DNA of 49,480 bases from Gammaproteobacteria bacterium (GTDB lineage: Bacteria > Pseudomonadota > Gammaproteobacteria > SZUA-229), in the NCBI GenBank assembly GCA_026995045.1, contig JALWPK010000203.1:1-49480 (forward strand), written 5' to 3'. The notes under the pieces are model-generated. The model was not told the origin of the DNA, searched no databases, and saw nothing but the letters and a program-made list of their open reading frames with translations. The position numbers and the translations under genes were made by a program. The first letter of the stretch is position 1; each line of letters begins with the position of its first letter. This document shows positions 1 to 9,683 of this stretch, in pieces.

Positions 1-54
1 GTGTTAAGCATACCGCCAGCGTTCAATCTGAGCCATGATCAAACTCTTCAGTTT
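1..54 (-). rRNA. rrs: 16S ribosomal RNA, 5' end only (partial)
   Basis: Read on the minus strand this starts AAACTGAAGAGTTTGATC and continues into the universally conserved GGCTCAG and GAACGCTGGCGG blocks found at the 5' end of bacterial 16S rRNA. Only about 54 bases lie in the window; the rest of the rRNA operon continues beyond the left edge. The mature 5' end is placed at position 54 by comparison with the remembered E. coli 5' sequence. The identification is secure, but the fragment is too short for taxonomic placement. Confidence 0.97.
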
Positions 55-250
55 AATACTCTCAAATTACTGTTTTGACAGGTTACTTGCTTTGAGAAAA
101 CAAGAAACCTGTTTGCTGGTTTGAGTGTCGAGAAAAGTCTCTCCAAACTCCCAGCCTGTTTCTTGGTCTCGCCAACGCAAGCACCCACACAAACTTTCTG
201 ATCCAATCTGTAAAAGAACAGCGACCCGTGCATATGGCGGGCCGCAGAAG
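55..250 (-). other. rRNA operon leader with stem-loop
   Basis: This is the transcribed leader between the proximal promoter and the 16S 5' end, minus strand. It contains a boxA-like antitermination element (209-220) and a long hairpin: bases 101-108 (CAAGAAAC) pair with 158-165 (GTTTCTTG), and 115-119 pair with 151-155. Hairpins of this kind occur in rRNA leaders near processing sites; the processing role here is inferred. Confidence 0.6.
209..220 (-). promoter_or_regulatory. boxA-like rRNA antitermination site
   Basis: The minus strand reads TGTTCTTTTACA, close to the E. coli rrn boxA (TGCTCTTTAACA, from memory). It lies about 155 bases upstream of the 16S 5' end, inside the leader. In rrn operons boxA recruits NusB/NusE for Rho-resistant transcription. 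Position and similarity make the call likely. Confidence 0.7.
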
Positions 251-254
251 CGGA

Positions 255-284
255 ATTATAACAGCAAAATTTCTTGCTGCGCAA
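255..284 (-). promoter_or_regulatory. candidate proximal rRNA promoter (P2-like)
   Basis: On the minus strand a perfect -10 TATAAT (255-260) follows a weaker -35 TTGCGC (279-284) with an 18-base spacer. It lies roughly 200 bases upstream of the 16S 5' end and just upstream of boxA. A second, distal candidate lies further upstream, giving the tandem arrangement common in rRNA operons. Confidence 0.6.
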
Positions 285-347
285 GCCTGAATCAAAAATA
301 ATTTCTGTGTCGAAACTTTTGTTTCAGGCCGTTTCCGAGCAGCGCGC

Positions 348-408
348 ATTGTACATGAATGACGATGAAGTAAAAGGGGTTTTGCAAATTTTTTTGCATT
401 ATTTTTTG
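348..408 (-). promoter_or_regulatory. candidate distal rRNA promoter (P1-like) with UP element
   Basis: On the minus strand the -10 TACAAT (348-353) is followed by a G+C-rich discriminator GCGCGC, as in growth-rate-controlled rrn P1 promoters. A -35-like TTTTAC (370-375) lies 16 bases upstream. The A/T tract at 381-408, with runs of A and T, sits where an UP element would bind the RNA polymerase alpha subunit. The gene at 484 is transcribed divergently, so this region probably also holds its promoter. Confidence 0.6.
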
Positions 409-483
409 CCCTTGTCGTAGCCGGCGCTTTCTCTGGCGGGTAGGCTTGCCATCCCAATGTTTTTTTGACCTGTTTTTTGCGCT

Positions 484-2532
484 ATGAATCAACTTGCCGA
501 CCAGACCAGTCCTTACCTGTTGCAGCATGCCGACAATCCTGTTGACTGGCTGCCCTGGGGCGAAGCCGCGCTGACGCTGGCGAAGCAACATGACAAGCCG
601 ATTTTGTTGTCCATCGGCTATTCGGCCTGCCACTGGTGCCACGTGATGGCGCGCGAGTCGTTTGAAGACCCGGACACCGCCGCGCTGATGAACCGGCTGT
701 ACGTCAACATCAAGGTCGACCGTGAGGAGCGACCTGATCTGGACAGGATTTACCAACTGGCGCATTCCGCACTGACCGAGCGCCCGGGCGGCTGGCCGCT
801 GACGGTGTTTCTCAACCCGCACGACCAGATGCCGATATTCGCCGGCGCCTATTTCCCACCCGAGCCGAGGCATGGTCTGCCCTCGTTCAAACAGATTCTT
901 CAGCAGATAGCCGATGTGTATCACAATCGGCGCGATGACATTGACAGGCAAAGCGAATCCCTGCGCCAGCTGTTTGCGCGCAGCAATCCGGTGGGTAAAC
1001 ATCAACACAAACTGAACGCCATGCCGCTGGACGTCGCCGCCAGCCAGATCAAACAGCAGTTCGATGCGCAACACGGCGGCTTTTCGCCACCGCCCAAATT
1101 CCCGCATCCGGCGATACTGCGCCATGCGCTGCGGCGCGGACTGATGCAAAACGATGCGCAACTGCTGCACACCGCGCTGTTCACACTAGAAAAAATGTGC
1201 CGTGGCGGAGTATTCGATCACATTGGCGGCGGTTTTTATCGCTACTCCACCGACGCCCGGTGGATGATTCCACACTTTGAAAAAATGCTGTACGACAACG
1301 GCCCGCTGCTGTCGCTGACCACGCAGGCCTGGTGCGCCAGCGGGCGGATGCGCTATCGCCAGGCGGCCGAAGCCACCGCCGAATGGGTGATGCGGGAAAT
1401 GCAGTCGACTGACGGCGGCTATTACTCGGCGCTGGACGCCGACTCCGAAGGCGAGGAAGGCAAGTTTTATGTATGGGAAAAAGCCGAGCTGCAAAACATC
1501 GTGAGCGAGTCGGACTGGCCATTATTTGAAGCGCATTACTGTCTTGACCAGGCCGCCAATTTCGAAGGCAAATGGCATTTGCATATCTGCTGCGAAGAAG
1601 ACGCGCTGAGCGAGCGCTTTTCTCAACCCCTGAAACAGCTGCGCCAGCGACTGCAAGACAATCGACAGCGCGTGTCCGAACACCGCGCCAAACGCATTGC
1701 GCCGGCTGTGGATGACAAGATACTGACCGCCTGGAATGGCCTGATGATTCAGGGCATGGCCAGCGCCGGCAGACAGCTGTCACAAGCACACTATATAGAG
1801 TCGGCGCAACGCGCCGCCGAATTCGTCCACGGCGCCCTGTGGCGCGACCAGCAACTGTTCGCCACGACCCGTCAGGGTCACACGCACCTCAATGCCTATC
1901 TGGACGATTACGCCTTTATGCTGCACGCCCTGCTGGAGTTGCTGCAATGCGACTGGAGCCCGAAATGGCTGCAATGGGCCACCGAACTGGCGGATTGTCT
2001 ACTGACGCAATTTGAAGACACGGAAAACGGCGGCTTTTATTTCACCAGCCATTACCACGAACAGCTTATCCAGCGCAGCAAGTTATTCGCCGATGAAGCC
2101 ATACCGTCCGGCAACGGTGTCGCCACGCTGGCGCTGCAGCGGCTCGGCTACCTCACCGGCGACACGCGCTACCTGATTGCGGCGGAAAACAGCCTGCGCG
2201 CCGCCTGGCAGTCCATTGATATGCACGCCATCGCCCATTGCAGCATGCTGGATGCGTTGCGGGAATACCTGTATCCCCCCGCCATTGTCATCCTGCGCGG
2301 CGACGAGCGGCATTGCCAACAGTGGCGTCAGCTCAGTCACGGCCGCTTCACGCCCGGCATGCTGCTATTCAGCTGCCCGCCACAGGATGATGAACCCGAA
2401 TGGCTGGCCGGCAAGCCCGCGCAAGGCGACATCTGCGCCTACCTGTGCGAAGGTCCGCAATGCCAGCCGCCGCTGGTTGACGAACAAGCGTTTCGCCAGT
2501 TGATTAATAAAAACACACTGCGAATCAAATAA
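484..2532 (+). CDS. Thioredoxin-domain DUF255 protein (YyaL/SSP411 family)
   Basis: A 682-residue protein of the DUF255 family, usual length about 650-700 residues. The N-terminal third is a thioredoxin-like domain with the family signature around [10 protein letters not shown] (residues about 46-55), containing a CxxC pair, followed by SFED and [11 protein letters not shown]. The rest resembles an alpha/alpha-toroid of the N-acylglucosamine 2-epimerase/glycosidase type, with motifs such as HFEKMLYDN and [10 protein letters not shown]. No signal peptide is visible, so it is probably cytoplasmic. The biochemical role of the family is not established. The ATG at 484 gives the conserved opening [21 protein letters not shown]. 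No strong ribosome binding site precedes it. It is divergent from the rRNA operon and monocistronic in appearance. Confidence 0.93.
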   Translation: MNQLADQTSPYLLQHADNPVDWLPWGEAALTLAKQHDKPILLSIGYSACHWCHVMARESFEDPDTAALMNRLYVNIKVDREERPDLDRIYQLAHSALTERPGGWPLTVFLNPHDQMPIFAGAYFPPEPRHGLPSFKQILQQIADVYHNRRDDIDRQSESLRQLFARSNPVGKHQHKLNAMPLDVAASQIKQQFDAQHGGFSPPPKFPHPAILRHALRRGLMQNDAQLLHTALFTLEKMCRGGVFDHIGGGFYRYSTDARWMIPHFEKMLYDNGPLLSLTTQAWCASGRMRYRQAAEATAEWVMREMQSTDGGYYSALDADSEGEEGKFYVWEKAELQNIVSESDWPLFEAHYCLDQAANFEGKWHLHICCEEDALSERFSQPLKQLRQRLQDNRQRVSEHRAKRIAPAVDDKILTAWNGLMIQGMASAGRQLSQAHYIESAQRAAEFVHGALWRDQQLFATTRQGHTHLNAYLDDYAFMLHALLELLQCDWSPKWLQWATELADCLLTQFEDTENGGFYFTSHYHEQLIQRSKLFADEAIPSGNGVATLALQRLGYLTGDTRYLIAAENSLRAAWQSIDMHAIAHCSMLDALREYLYPPAIVILRGDERHCQQWRQLSHGRFTPGMLLFSCPPQDDEPEWLAGKPAQGDICAYLCEGPQCQPPLVDEQAFRQLINKNTLRIK

Positions 2533-2731
2533 ATGGCGCTGCGCCACGCGATTGGGTGGTAATATCAGGCCGCTAATCCGCTTAAATATCAGAATATTAG
2601 ATAATTCAAATATACAAGAAATCCGGCATTAAAACTTGCAAATATGGCAGTTTTGGGAGTATCGTTGTATTCTCTGTATCGCTAATAGTCAGAAGACTGC
2701 CTTATTTTATATTTCAACCGGGGATAGTACT

Positions 2732-3247
2732 ATGTCGGACAATCGCAAATTAACCATTATCGCAACCAAGGGAACACTGGACTGGGCGTACCCGCCATTC
2801 ATTCTTGCCAGCACCGCCGCAGCGCTGGGTATGGAAGTTTCCATCTTTTTCACTTTCTATGGCCTTAATCTGCTGCTGAAAGACACCAGCAAGCTGAAAA
2901 TCACGCCGATGGCGGCGCCTGACATGCCAATGAAAATGCCATTCGGCCCGAAATGGCTGAAAAACATCGACTTTGGCCCCAAAATCCCGAACGTACTGTG
3001 GAATATTCCTTTCATGGATCCCATCTGCACCACGCTGATGAAGAAAACCATCAAAAACTGTGGCGTGGCCTCCATTGCTGAACTGCGTGAGCTGTGTCAG
3101 GAAGCCGAGTGCAAATTCCTCGCCTGCCAGATGACAGTCGAACTGTTTGGCCATGACCCAAGCGCGTTTATCGACGGTTGCGAGTTTGTTGGCGCCGCCA
3201 CTTACTTCGAAGAATCCGCCGACGCAACGCAGTCATTGTTCATCTAG
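2732..3247 (+). CDS. DsrE/DsrF/DrsH-like sulfur-relay protein (DsrE2-type)
   Basis: A 171-residue protein starting MSDNRKLTIIATKGTLDWAY. I chose the ATG at 2732 because GGGGA lies 7 bases before it; an in-frame upstream ATG at 2636 would add 32 residues without family character. The sequence has the DsrE-family pattern: an N-terminal beta strand, a hydrophobic helix (PPFILASTAAALGMEVSIFFTFYG), then a CxxxxCKFLACQM segment whose conserved cysteine is the usual persulfide carrier site. DsrE2-like proteins handle sulfane sulfur, often with TusA and rhodanese, in sulfur metabolism. No partner genes are adjacent here. A strong terminator follows, so it is likely a single-gene unit. Confidence 0.85.
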   Translation: MSDNRKLTIIATKGTLDWAYPPFILASTAAALGMEVSIFFTFYGLNLLLKDTSKLKITPMAAPDMPMKMPFGPKWLKNIDFGPKIPNVLWNIPFMDPICTTLMKKTIKNCGVASIAELRELCQEAECKFLACQMTVELFGHDPSAFIDGCEFVGAATYFEESADATQSLFI

Positions 3248-3271
3248 ACAAACGCATTCTGTGTGAGTTGA

Positions 3272-3300
3272 AAGCCGCGTAGCGATACGCGGCTTTTTTT
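3272..3300 (+). terminator. Rho-independent terminator after the DsrE-like gene
   Basis: A perfect 10-base-pair stem, AAGCCGCGTA / TACGCGGCTT, closes a GCGA loop (3282-3285) and is followed directly by a run of T. It lies 25 bases after the stop codon at 3247 and separates this gene from the downstream block. Confidence 0.93.
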
Positions 3301-3397
3301 ATGGCCCGTTCACAGCCAGGTGAAACGCGACCATGGCATCCGGCGCGACAATCACGTAACCTTCACTTCCCGATAACCAGCACCATCAAGGGGTTTC

Positions 3398-4369
3398 ATG
3401 TTAATCGACTGCCTGGCGATTGTGGCCGGTTTTGTACTGCTTATCTGGAGCGCCGACCGCTTCATCAGCGGCGCCGCAGCTGTAGCGGATAACATGCAGG
3501 TGTCGCCGCTGATCATCGGCCTGACCATTGTCGGCTTTGGCACCTCGGCGCCGGAAATGCTGGTCGCGGTGTTCGCCGCCACCAGCGGCAATCCGGGCAT
3601 GGCGGTCGGCAACGCGCTGGGCTCCAACATCACCAATATCGCGCTGGTGCTGGGCGTGACCGCGCTGATCATGCCGATTGATGTGCATTCGCGCATCATC
3701 AAAAAAGAGCTGCCGCTGCTGATGCTGGCGATGCTGCTGATGCTGGTGCTGATTATGGACAACAACCTCAACCGCACCGACGGCATCTTGCTGACCGGCT
3801 CACTGGTGCTGCTGATGTGGTGGATTACCCGGCAGGCGATATTAAGCGGCGAAGACAACCTGACGCGGGAGTTGCAGCAGGAACTGCCACACAACATGCC
3901 GATGCCACGCGCCCTGTTCTGGCTGGTTGTTGGCATGGCGCTGTTGCTGGCCAGTTCCAAACTGCTGGTATGGGGCGCGGTCAACATCGCCACCGCGTTT
4001 GGCATCAGCGACCTGGTGATTGGCCTCACCATTATTGCCGTGGGCACCAGCCTGCCGGAACTGGCTGCCTCTATCGCCAGCGCGTTCAAGGGCGAACACG
4101 ATATTGCGCTGGGCAATGTTGTCGGCTCCAACCTGTTCAACACCCTGGCGGTGCTGGGCATTCCCGGCATCCTCTCGCCATCGGAGCTGCCGCAGGGGGT
4201 GCTGGAGCGCGATATCCCGGTGATGTTTATCCTGACCATCGCATTGTTTATCATGGCCTATGGCTTCCGCGGCCCCGGGCGCATCAACCGGTTTGAAGGA
4301 CTGGTGTTAACATGCGGTTTTATCGCCTATCAGGCTACACTTTACTTCACCACCATGGGCAGCGTGTAA
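3398..4369 (+). CDS. yrbG: Calcium/sodium antiporter (CaxA/YrbG family)
   Basis: A 323-residue inner-membrane protein of the Ca2+/cation antiporter superfamily. It shows the two inverted alpha repeats: GFGTSAPEMLVA with GNALGSNITNIALVLG in the first half, and VGTSLPELAASI with GNVVGSNLFNTLAVLG in the second. These acidic and polar residues line the ion site in this family. About ten hydrophobic segments are visible. The ATG at 3398 gives a full-length protein. It precedes kdsD by 16 bases, the same order as in E. coli (yrbG-kdsD-kdsC-lptCAB), so it probably heads this operon. Transported ion specificity is inferred from the family. Confidence 0.93.
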   Translation: MLIDCLAIVAGFVLLIWSADRFISGAAAVADNMQVSPLIIGLTIVGFGTSAPEMLVAVFAATSGNPGMAVGNALGSNITNIALVLGVTALIMPIDVHSRIIKKELPLLMLAMLLMLVLIMDNNLNRTDGILLTGSLVLLMWWITRQAILSGEDNLTRELQQELPHNMPMPRALFWLVVGMALLLASSKLLVWGAVNIATAFGISDLVIGLTIIAVGTSLPELAASIASAFKGEHDIALGNVVGSNLFNTLAVLGIPGILSPSELPQGVLERDIPVMFILTIALFIMAYGFRGPGRINRFEGLVLTCGFIAYQATLYFTTMGSV

Positions 4370-4385
4370 TCGCCGGTATACAGAC

Positions 4386-5357
4386 ATGAGTCAATCAGAT
4401 TTTCAAACACTGGGACGGGCGGTTATCGACACCGAACTCAAGGCGATTGAATCGCTGCGCCAGCGTATCGACGGCAGTTTTGACCGCGCCTGCGAACTGC
4501 TGCTGGGCTGCGAAGGCCGTATTGTGGTCACCGGCATGGGCAAGTCCGGTCATATCGGCGGCAAGATTGCCGCCACCCTCGCCAGCACCGGCAGCCCGGC
4601 GTTTTTTGTGCATCCCGGCGAAGCCAGCCACGGCGACCTCGGCATGATTACGGCGAAAGACGTGGTGCTGGCGCTGTCCAACTCGGGCAACACCGAAGAA
4701 ATCCTGACCATTGTGCCGATTATCAAACGCCTTGGCGCGCCGCTGGTGAGCATGACCGGCAACCCCGACTCGGCGCTGGCCAGCGAAGCCGATGTCAATC
4801 TCCACGTCGGCGTCGAACAGGAAGCCTGCCCGCACGGGCTGGCTCCGACGGCCAGCACCACGGTGGCGCTGGTGATGGGCGATGCGCTGGCGATAGCGCT
4901 GTTGCAGGCGCGTGGTTTCAGCGCGGAAGACTTTGCCATGTCACATCCAGGCGGCGCACTGGGGCGCCGTCTGCTGCTGCATGTCGCCGACATCATGCAC
5001 ACCGGTGATGAAATCCCGGCGGTGAAACCCGGCGCCACCCTGCCACAGGCGCTGCTGGAAATGAGCAGCAAGGGGCTGGGCATGACCGCCATCGTCGATG
5101 AGGCCAACCATGTGCTCGGCATCTACACCGACGGCGACCTGCGGCGCACGCTGGACAAAAACATCGATATTCCCAGCACCCCCATCAGCGAGGTGATGAC
5201 CGCCAACTGCCGCACCGTGGATGCGCACGACCTGGCCGCCGAGGTGGTCAAGTTGATGGAAGACGCCAAAATCAACGCCGTGCTGGTCACCGATGACGAC
5301 AACAAACTTATCGGCGCGCTCAACATGCACAGCCTGCTGCGCGCCGGCGTGGTATAG
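4386..5357 (+). CDS. kdsD: D-arabinose 5-phosphate isomerase
   Basis: A 323-residue KpsF/GutQ-family protein that interconverts ribulose 5-phosphate and arabinose 5-phosphate, the first step to Kdo for lipopolysaccharide. The SIS domain occupies about residues 35-175 (GMGKSGHIGGKIAATLASTG, HPGEASHGDLG, LSNSGNTEEIL), and two CBS domains follow from about 205 (VADIMHTGDEIP and VMTANCRTVDAHD). Length and domain order match KdsD. It sits between yrbG and kdsC, consistent with the Kdo pathway. Confidence 0.95.
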   Translation: MSQSDFQTLGRAVIDTELKAIESLRQRIDGSFDRACELLLGCEGRIVVTGMGKSGHIGGKIAATLASTGSPAFFVHPGEASHGDLGMITAKDVVLALSNSGNTEEILTIVPIIKRLGAPLVSMTGNPDSALASEADVNLHVGVEQEACPHGLAPTASTTVALVMGDALAIALLQARGFSAEDFAMSHPGGALGRRLLLHVADIMHTGDEIPAVKPGATLPQALLEMSSKGLGMTAIVDEANHVLGIYTDGDLRRTLDKNIDIPSTPISEVMTANCRTVDAHDLAAEVVKLMEDAKINAVLVTDDDNKLIGALNMHSLLRAGVV

Positions 5358-5396
5358 GAACAAGCCTGTGAACCAACCCTGGCTACTTGCTGCGCC

Positions 5397-5430
5397 ATTA
5401 TTCATTATTCACTATTCATTATTCACTGGA
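5397..5430 (+). repeat. Dispersed repeat, copy 1, upstream of kdsC
   Basis: A sequence built from ATTCATT and ATTCACT units lies immediately before the kdsC start. A 26-base core (5400-5425) is identical, in reverse complement, to 46496-46521 upstream of argG. The flanks also agree in part: GCC before and TGGA after. In both places the element has the same orientation relative to the downstream gene. It includes the region where the kdsC ribosome binding site would be expected. Confidence 0.85.
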
Positions 5431-5437
5431 TAACACC

Positions 5438-5962
5438 ATGCAGGACATTCTGGAACGCGCAAAACAAATCGAGCTGGTCATCTTTGATGTCGACGGCGTG
5501 ATGACCGACGGCAGTCTGTTTTTCGGCGATGATGGCCAGGAATACAAGGCCTTCAACTCATTCGACGGCCATGGCATGCGCATGCTGCTGGAAGGCGGCT
5601 TGCAGGCGGCGATTATCACCGGGCGTAAATCCAACGTGGTGAAACACCGCATGCAGGACCTGGGCGTCACCCTCATCTATCAGGGCTACCGCGACAAGCG
5701 CCCGGCGTTCGCCACGCTGTTGCAGGAAGTCGGCCTGAAGGCCGAGCAGGTCGCCTATGTCGGCGACGATGTGGTCGACCTGCCCATCATGACCAAAGTC
5801 GGCTTCGCCATTGCGGTGCAAAACGCCCACCCCTATGTCAAACAACACGCCCACTGGATTACCGACCGCCCCGGTGGCCGCGGCGCGGTGCGCGACGTGT
5901 GCGAGCTGATGCTGGAAGCGCGCGGCGGGCTGGCGGACAAACTGGCGTCCTACCTCGACTGA
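5438..5962 (+). CDS. kdsC: 3-deoxy-D-manno-octulosonate 8-phosphate phosphatase
   Basis: A 174-residue HAD-superfamily phosphatase that converts Kdo 8-phosphate to Kdo. Motif I is FDVDGVMTDG (residues about 16-25), with the nucleophile and general acid aspartates; the substrate-loop motif NSFDGHGMRML, motif II ITGRKS and the acidic motif VGDDVVDLP are all present. I chose ATG 5438 because the upstream in-frame ATG at 5387 would translate the ATTCATT repeat. It follows kdsD by 80 bases and precedes lptC by 4. Confidence 0.95.
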   Translation: MQDILERAKQIELVIFDVDGVMTDGSLFFGDDGQEYKAFNSFDGHGMRMLLEGGLQAAIITGRKSNVVKHRMQDLGVTLIYQGYRDKRPAFATLLQEVGLKAEQVAYVGDDVVDLPIMTKVGFAIAVQNAHPYVKQHAHWITDRPGGRGAVRDVCELMLEARGGLADKLASYLD

Positions 5963-5966
5963 ACCG

Positions 5967-6515
5967 GTGAAAGCGCTGCTCGCCATCATCATTGTCGCGC
6001 TGCTGGCTGTCAGCCTGTGGCGCTCGGGCGACGAAAGCCCGGGCATCCTGCCCGAGGCGGCGCCGCCGGAAGTGCTGCAGGCCTACATGAACGATTTTCA
6101 CATGCTGGCGATGGACGAACAGGGAAAACCGGCGCTGGAAATGACCGCTGACACGATGAAGCAATACAGCAACCGCAAGCTGGCCGAACTGGAAAACCCG
6201 CAAATCACAATGCGCGACGCCAGCCAGCAGTGGCGCATCGTGTCGCAACAGGGGCTGGTCGACAGCAAGCAACAAACCGTCGCCCTGCACAATCAGGTGG
6301 TGCTGCAACAAACCAGCGCCGACAGCGGGCGCAAGCTGGAAATCCGCACCCGCTCGCTGAACATCGATGTCGACCAGCAGCGCGCGCGCACTGACGACGC
6401 TGTCACCATCATCGTCGACGAAGCCGAGCTGCGCTCACAGGGCATGATTCTGGATAACCGTAATGGCACGCTGCAACTGCTGGCGGATGTGCAAGGGGTG
6501 ATTCATGTTGAGTAA
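5967..6515 (+). CDS. lptC: LPS export system protein LptC
   Basis: A 182-residue bitopic inner-membrane protein. The GTG start at 5967 places a single N-terminal transmembrane helix (LLAIIIVALLAVSLW, about residues 3-17), followed by a periplasmic beta-jellyroll domain. LptC passes lipopolysaccharide from the LptBFG transporter to LptA. Sequence similarity within this family is low; the call rests on size, topology and its place between kdsC and lptA. The 3' end overlaps lptA by 11 bases, suggesting translational coupling. Confidence 0.9.
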   Translation: MKALLAIIIVALLAVSLWRSGDESPGILPEAAPPEVLQAYMNDFHMLAMDEQGKPALEMTADTMKQYSNRKLAELENPQITMRDASQQWRIVSQQGLVDSKQQTVALHNQVVLQQTSADSGRKLEIRTRSLNIDVDQQRARTDDAVTIIVDEAELRSQGMILDNRNGTLQLLADVQGVIHVE

Positions 6516-7023
6516 CCGTCTCGCCGCGCTTGCCCTGCTGCTCGCCAGCGCCGGCGCGGCGTTTGCCGCCAACGACGGCGCCATCCGGATTCGCGCCGAT
6601 TTCATGCAGTTGGATGTCAAAAACGGCAGCAGTGAATATCGCGGCAACGTGCTGATTGAAAAAGGCGACATCACACTCAGCGGCGATAATGTCAGCATCA
6701 GCAAGCACGATGGCGGCGTCAGCCGCATCACCATCACCGGCTCGCCCGCGCGCTACCGGCAGACCGGCGACAAACCCACTCAGGCGCAAAGCCGGTTGAT
6801 GCTGTTCGATGTCAGCAGCAATATCCTCACCCTGAAAACCGATGCGCGGCTGCAACAGAACCAGCAGCGGGTGGAAAGCCAGTTCATCCAGTTCGATACC
6901 GACAAACAGGTGTTGCTGGCCGGCTCTGACAACAAACAGGGCGCGGGCCGACAGCGCGTCAACATCATACTGGGCCCGGACAACCCACCCGGCCAACCGG
7001 CTGAGCAGGGCAACCAACCATGA
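6505..7023 (+). CDS. lptA: LPS transport periplasmic protein LptA
   Basis: A 172-residue periplasmic protein with a signal peptide (residues about 1-21, ending AGAAFA) and the OstA-like beta-jellyroll repeat: [31 protein letters not shown]. LptA oligomers bridge the inner and outer membranes for lipopolysaccharide transport. Its start lies inside lptC and its TGA overlaps the lptB start (ATGA at 7020-7023). Confidence 0.93.
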   Translation: MLSNRLAALALLLASAGAAFAANDGAIRIRADFMQLDVKNGSSEYRGNVLIEKGDITLSGDNVSISKHDGGVSRITITGSPARYRQTGDKPTQAQSRLMLFDVSSNILTLKTDARLQQNQQRVESQFIQFDTDKQVLLAGSDNKQGAGRQRVNIILGPDNPPGQPAEQGNQP

Positions 7024-7745
7024 CCACGCTGCGAGCCACCGAACTGGTCAAACGCTACAAAAGCCGCACCGTGGTGGAAGGCGTGAGTTTTCATGTCGAC
7101 AGCGGCGAAGTGGTCGGCCTGCTCGGCCCCAACGGCGCGGGCAAAACCACCAGCTTTTACATGGTGGTGGGGCTGATACCGGCGGATGACGGCAGCATCC
7201 GCATCGACGACGCCGATCTGACCCGGCTGCCCATGCACATGCGCGCCCGCGCCGGCATCGGCTATCTGCCGCAGGAAGCCTCCATCTTCCGCAAAATGAC
7301 CGTGGCCGAAAACATCATGGCGGTGCTGGAGCTGCAAAAACAGCTCAGCAAGGCGCAACGTCAGCAGCAGCTGGAGCAGTTGCTCGGCGAACTGCAAATT
7401 GATCACATTCGCGACAGTCTCGGCCAGAGCCTGTCCGGCGGCGAACGGCGGCGCGCCGAAATCGCCCGCGCGCTGGCCTCGCGCCCGGCATTCATCCTGC
7501 TCGACGAACCGTTTGCCGGCGTCGACCCGATATCCGTGATTGACATACAGCAGATTATCAAGCAGTTGACCGAACGCAATATCGGCGTACTGATTACCGA
7601 CCACAATGTCCGGGAAACCTTGGGCATTTGCCACCGCGCCTATATTCTGAGCAGCGGCAAAATTATCGCGGAAGGCGCGCCCGAACAAATTTTGACAAAT
7701 GAACAGGTGCGCGAGGTCTATCTTGGCAAGGATTTTCGACTATAA
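7020..7745 (+). CDS. lptB: LPS export ABC transporter ATP-binding protein LptB
   Basis: A 241-residue ABC ATPase. Walker A is GPNGAGKTT (about residues 38-46), the Q-loop region is [14 protein letters not shown], the signature is LSGGERRR and Walker B is [13 protein letters not shown], followed by the switch His in ITDHNVRET. These features, including the LptB-typical LPQEASIFR, distinguish it from other ABC ATPases. It powers lipopolysaccharide extraction with LptFG, which are not in this window. Confidence 0.96.
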   Translation: MTTLRATELVKRYKSRTVVEGVSFHVDSGEVVGLLGPNGAGKTTSFYMVVGLIPADDGSIRIDDADLTRLPMHMRARAGIGYLPQEASIFRKMTVAENIMAVLELQKQLSKAQRQQQLEQLLGELQIDHIRDSLGQSLSGGERRRAEIARALASRPAFILLDEPFAGVDPISVIDIQQIIKQLTERNIGVLITDHNVRETLGICHRAYILSSGKIIAEGAPEQILTNEQVREVYLGKDFRL

Positions 7746-7872
7746 ATAGGAGAAACCCTAACCACGAAAAACAGGAGCACATCCGAACTGGACTTTCAGG
7801 CGCTATTATCCTCCGGCCTGCCGGGACTACAATGATTGTCATGCCTGACTGCTGCATTTGCTGTATCACATT

Positions 7873-9330
7873 ATGAAGCCATCTCTTCAGCTTAAACTTG
7901 GCCAACATCTGACGATGACCCCCCAGTTGCAGCAGGCCATTCGCCTGCTGCAACTGTCTACCCTCGACCTGCAAACCGAAATCCAGCAAACCCTGGAAGA
8001 AAACCCGCTGCTGGAGCTGGATGAGGAACAACCCGCACAGGAACAGTCAAAGGAGCAGAGTGAAACCGAAATCGCCGCTGGCGACCAGCAAATCGACCTG
8101 GAAACCCGGCAGGAAATCCCGGAAGACATGCCGGTGGACTCCAGCTGGGAAGACATCTACGACATCACCACCGCCAGCGCCGCCGGCGGCCAGGCCGCCA
8201 GCGACAGCAATAATGATTTTCTGGAAAACCAGAGCGTGGCCGGCAACACCCTGGCCGAACACCTGCTGTGGCAGTTGCAGAACACCCCGATCAGCGACAA
8301 CGACCTGCTGATCGCCATCGCCATCATCGACGGCATCAACGACGACGGCTATCTCACTGAATCGCTGGAAGATATTCACCGCAGCCTGCGCGAGGACATC
8401 GACATCGACTTTGATGAAGTCGAGGCCGTGCTGCATCGCATCCAGCACATGGACCCGCTCGGCGTCGGCGCGCGCGACCTGAAAGAATGCCTGCTGCTGC
8501 AACTGGAAACCTACGACAGTAACGACCCGATGATTGCCGATGTGCGCATGCTGATCAGCGAACACCTGGATTTACTGGGCTCGCACGATTACGCCCGCCT
8601 GCAGCGCAAGACCCGGCGCAACGAGCAGGAGCTGCAACAGCTTATCCAGTTCATCCAGACGCTGAATCCCCGTCCCGGCGCGCTGATTTCCGGCAACAAG
8701 GCGGAATACATCGTGCCCGACATCTACGTGCGCAAGATCAAGGGCGAGTGGGTGGTCGAACTCAACCACGAAGCCGCGCCCAAAATCCGCATCAACGAGA
8801 TGTACGCCAGCCACATCAAGGGCAGCGGCCGCAGCAAGGACGGCGCCTTCCTGCGCAACAGCCTGCAAGAAGCCCGCTGGTTCCTGAAAAGCTTGCAAAG
8901 CCGGCACGAAACGCTGTACCGTGTCGGTAACGCAATTGTGCAGCGCCAGCGCCTGTTTCTGGAATACGGCGCCGAGGGCATGAAACCCATGGTGCTGCGC
9001 GACATTGCCGAAGAACTGGACATGCACGAATCCACCATTTCACGCGTCACCACGCAAAAATACATGCACACCCCGCGCGGCGTGTTTGAATTCAAGTTCT
9101 TCTTCTCCAGCCACGTCAGCACCGCCGATGGCGGCGAATGCTCCGCCACCGCGATTCGCGCCATGATCAAAAAGCTGATCGAAAACGAAAACCCGAAAAA
9201 GCCGCTCAGCGACAACAAGATTTCCAGCTTTCTGGTCAAGGAAGGCATTAATGTTGCGCGCCGAACTGTGGCAAAATACAGAGAGTCCATGTCGATTCCG
9301 CCCTCCAACGAGCGCAAGCGACTGGCCTGA
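7873..9330 (+). CDS. rpoN: RNA polymerase sigma-54 factor
   Basis: A 485-residue sigma-54. Region I at the N-terminus (KPSLQLKLGQHLTMTPQL, LLQLSTLDLQ) contacts activators, an acidic linker follows (residues about 55-105), and the C-terminus carries the helix-turn-helix and the RpoN box ARRTVAKYRE that reads the -24 element. I chose ATG 7873 because it gives the conserved opening; a TTG at 7858 would add five residues. It follows lptB after about 127 bases, so an internal promoter is possible, and precedes hpf, ptsN and hprK as in many gammaproteobacteria. Confidence 0.97.
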   Translation: MKPSLQLKLGQHLTMTPQLQQAIRLLQLSTLDLQTEIQQTLEENPLLELDEEQPAQEQSKEQSETEIAAGDQQIDLETRQEIPEDMPVDSSWEDIYDITTASAAGGQAASDSNNDFLENQSVAGNTLAEHLLWQLQNTPISDNDLLIAIAIIDGINDDGYLTESLEDIHRSLREDIDIDFDEVEAVLHRIQHMDPLGVGARDLKECLLLQLETYDSNDPMIADVRMLISEHLDLLGSHDYARLQRKTRRNEQELQQLIQFIQTLNPRPGALISGNKAEYIVPDIYVRKIKGEWVVELNHEAAPKIRINEMYASHIKGSGRSKDGAFLRNSLQEARWFLKSLQSRHETLYRVGNAIVQRQRLFLEYGAEGMKPMVLRDIAEELDMHESTISRVTTQKYMHTPRGVFEFKFFFSSHVSTADGGECSATAIRAMIKKLIENENPKKPLSDNKISSFLVKEGINVARRTVAKYRESMSIPPSNERKRLA

Positions 9331-9362
9331 TCACCCCGACTGTTCCACTACGGAGGCATTCC

Positions 9363-9683
9363 ATGCAAATCAACCTGACCGGTCACCACGTCGAAATCAC
9401 CGATTCACTCAGAAACTACGTCAATGAAAAATTCGCCCGCATTGTGCGCCACTTCGACAAGGTCAACGATATCCACGTCATTCTCGAACTGGAAAAACTC
9501 AAGCATAAAGCTGAAGCCACCGTACACGTCCGCGGCCATACCCTGTTCGCTGAATCCATCGAAGACGACATGTATGCCGCCATCGACAGCCTGGTTGACA
9601 AACTCGACCGCCAAGTGAAAAAACACAAGGAAAAAATCACCAATCACCTGCATCACAAACCCAGCGAGATTCCCCAAACCTGA
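9363..9683 (+). CDS. hpf: Ribosome hibernation promoting factor (short form)
   Basis: A 106-residue S30AE-family protein: QINLTGHHVEITDSLRNYV at the N-terminus, then the basic helix DKLDRQVKKHKEK. The length matches the short HPF/YfiA class, which binds 30S subunits in stationary phase. GGAGG (about 9352-9356) precedes the ATG. The TGA at 9681-9683 overlaps the ptsN start by one base. Confidence 0.95.
   Translation: MQINLTGHHVEITDSLRNYVNEKFARIVRHFDKVNDIHVILELEKLKHKAEATVHVRGHTLFAESIEDDMYAAIDSLVDKLDRQVKKHKEKITNHLHHKPSEIPQT

Noticed and set aside
292-1170. Long minus-strand reading frame of 292 codons
   Set aside because: It runs antisense through the DUF255 gene and the rRNA promoter region and has no recognisable domain; the plus-strand protein is clearly the real gene.
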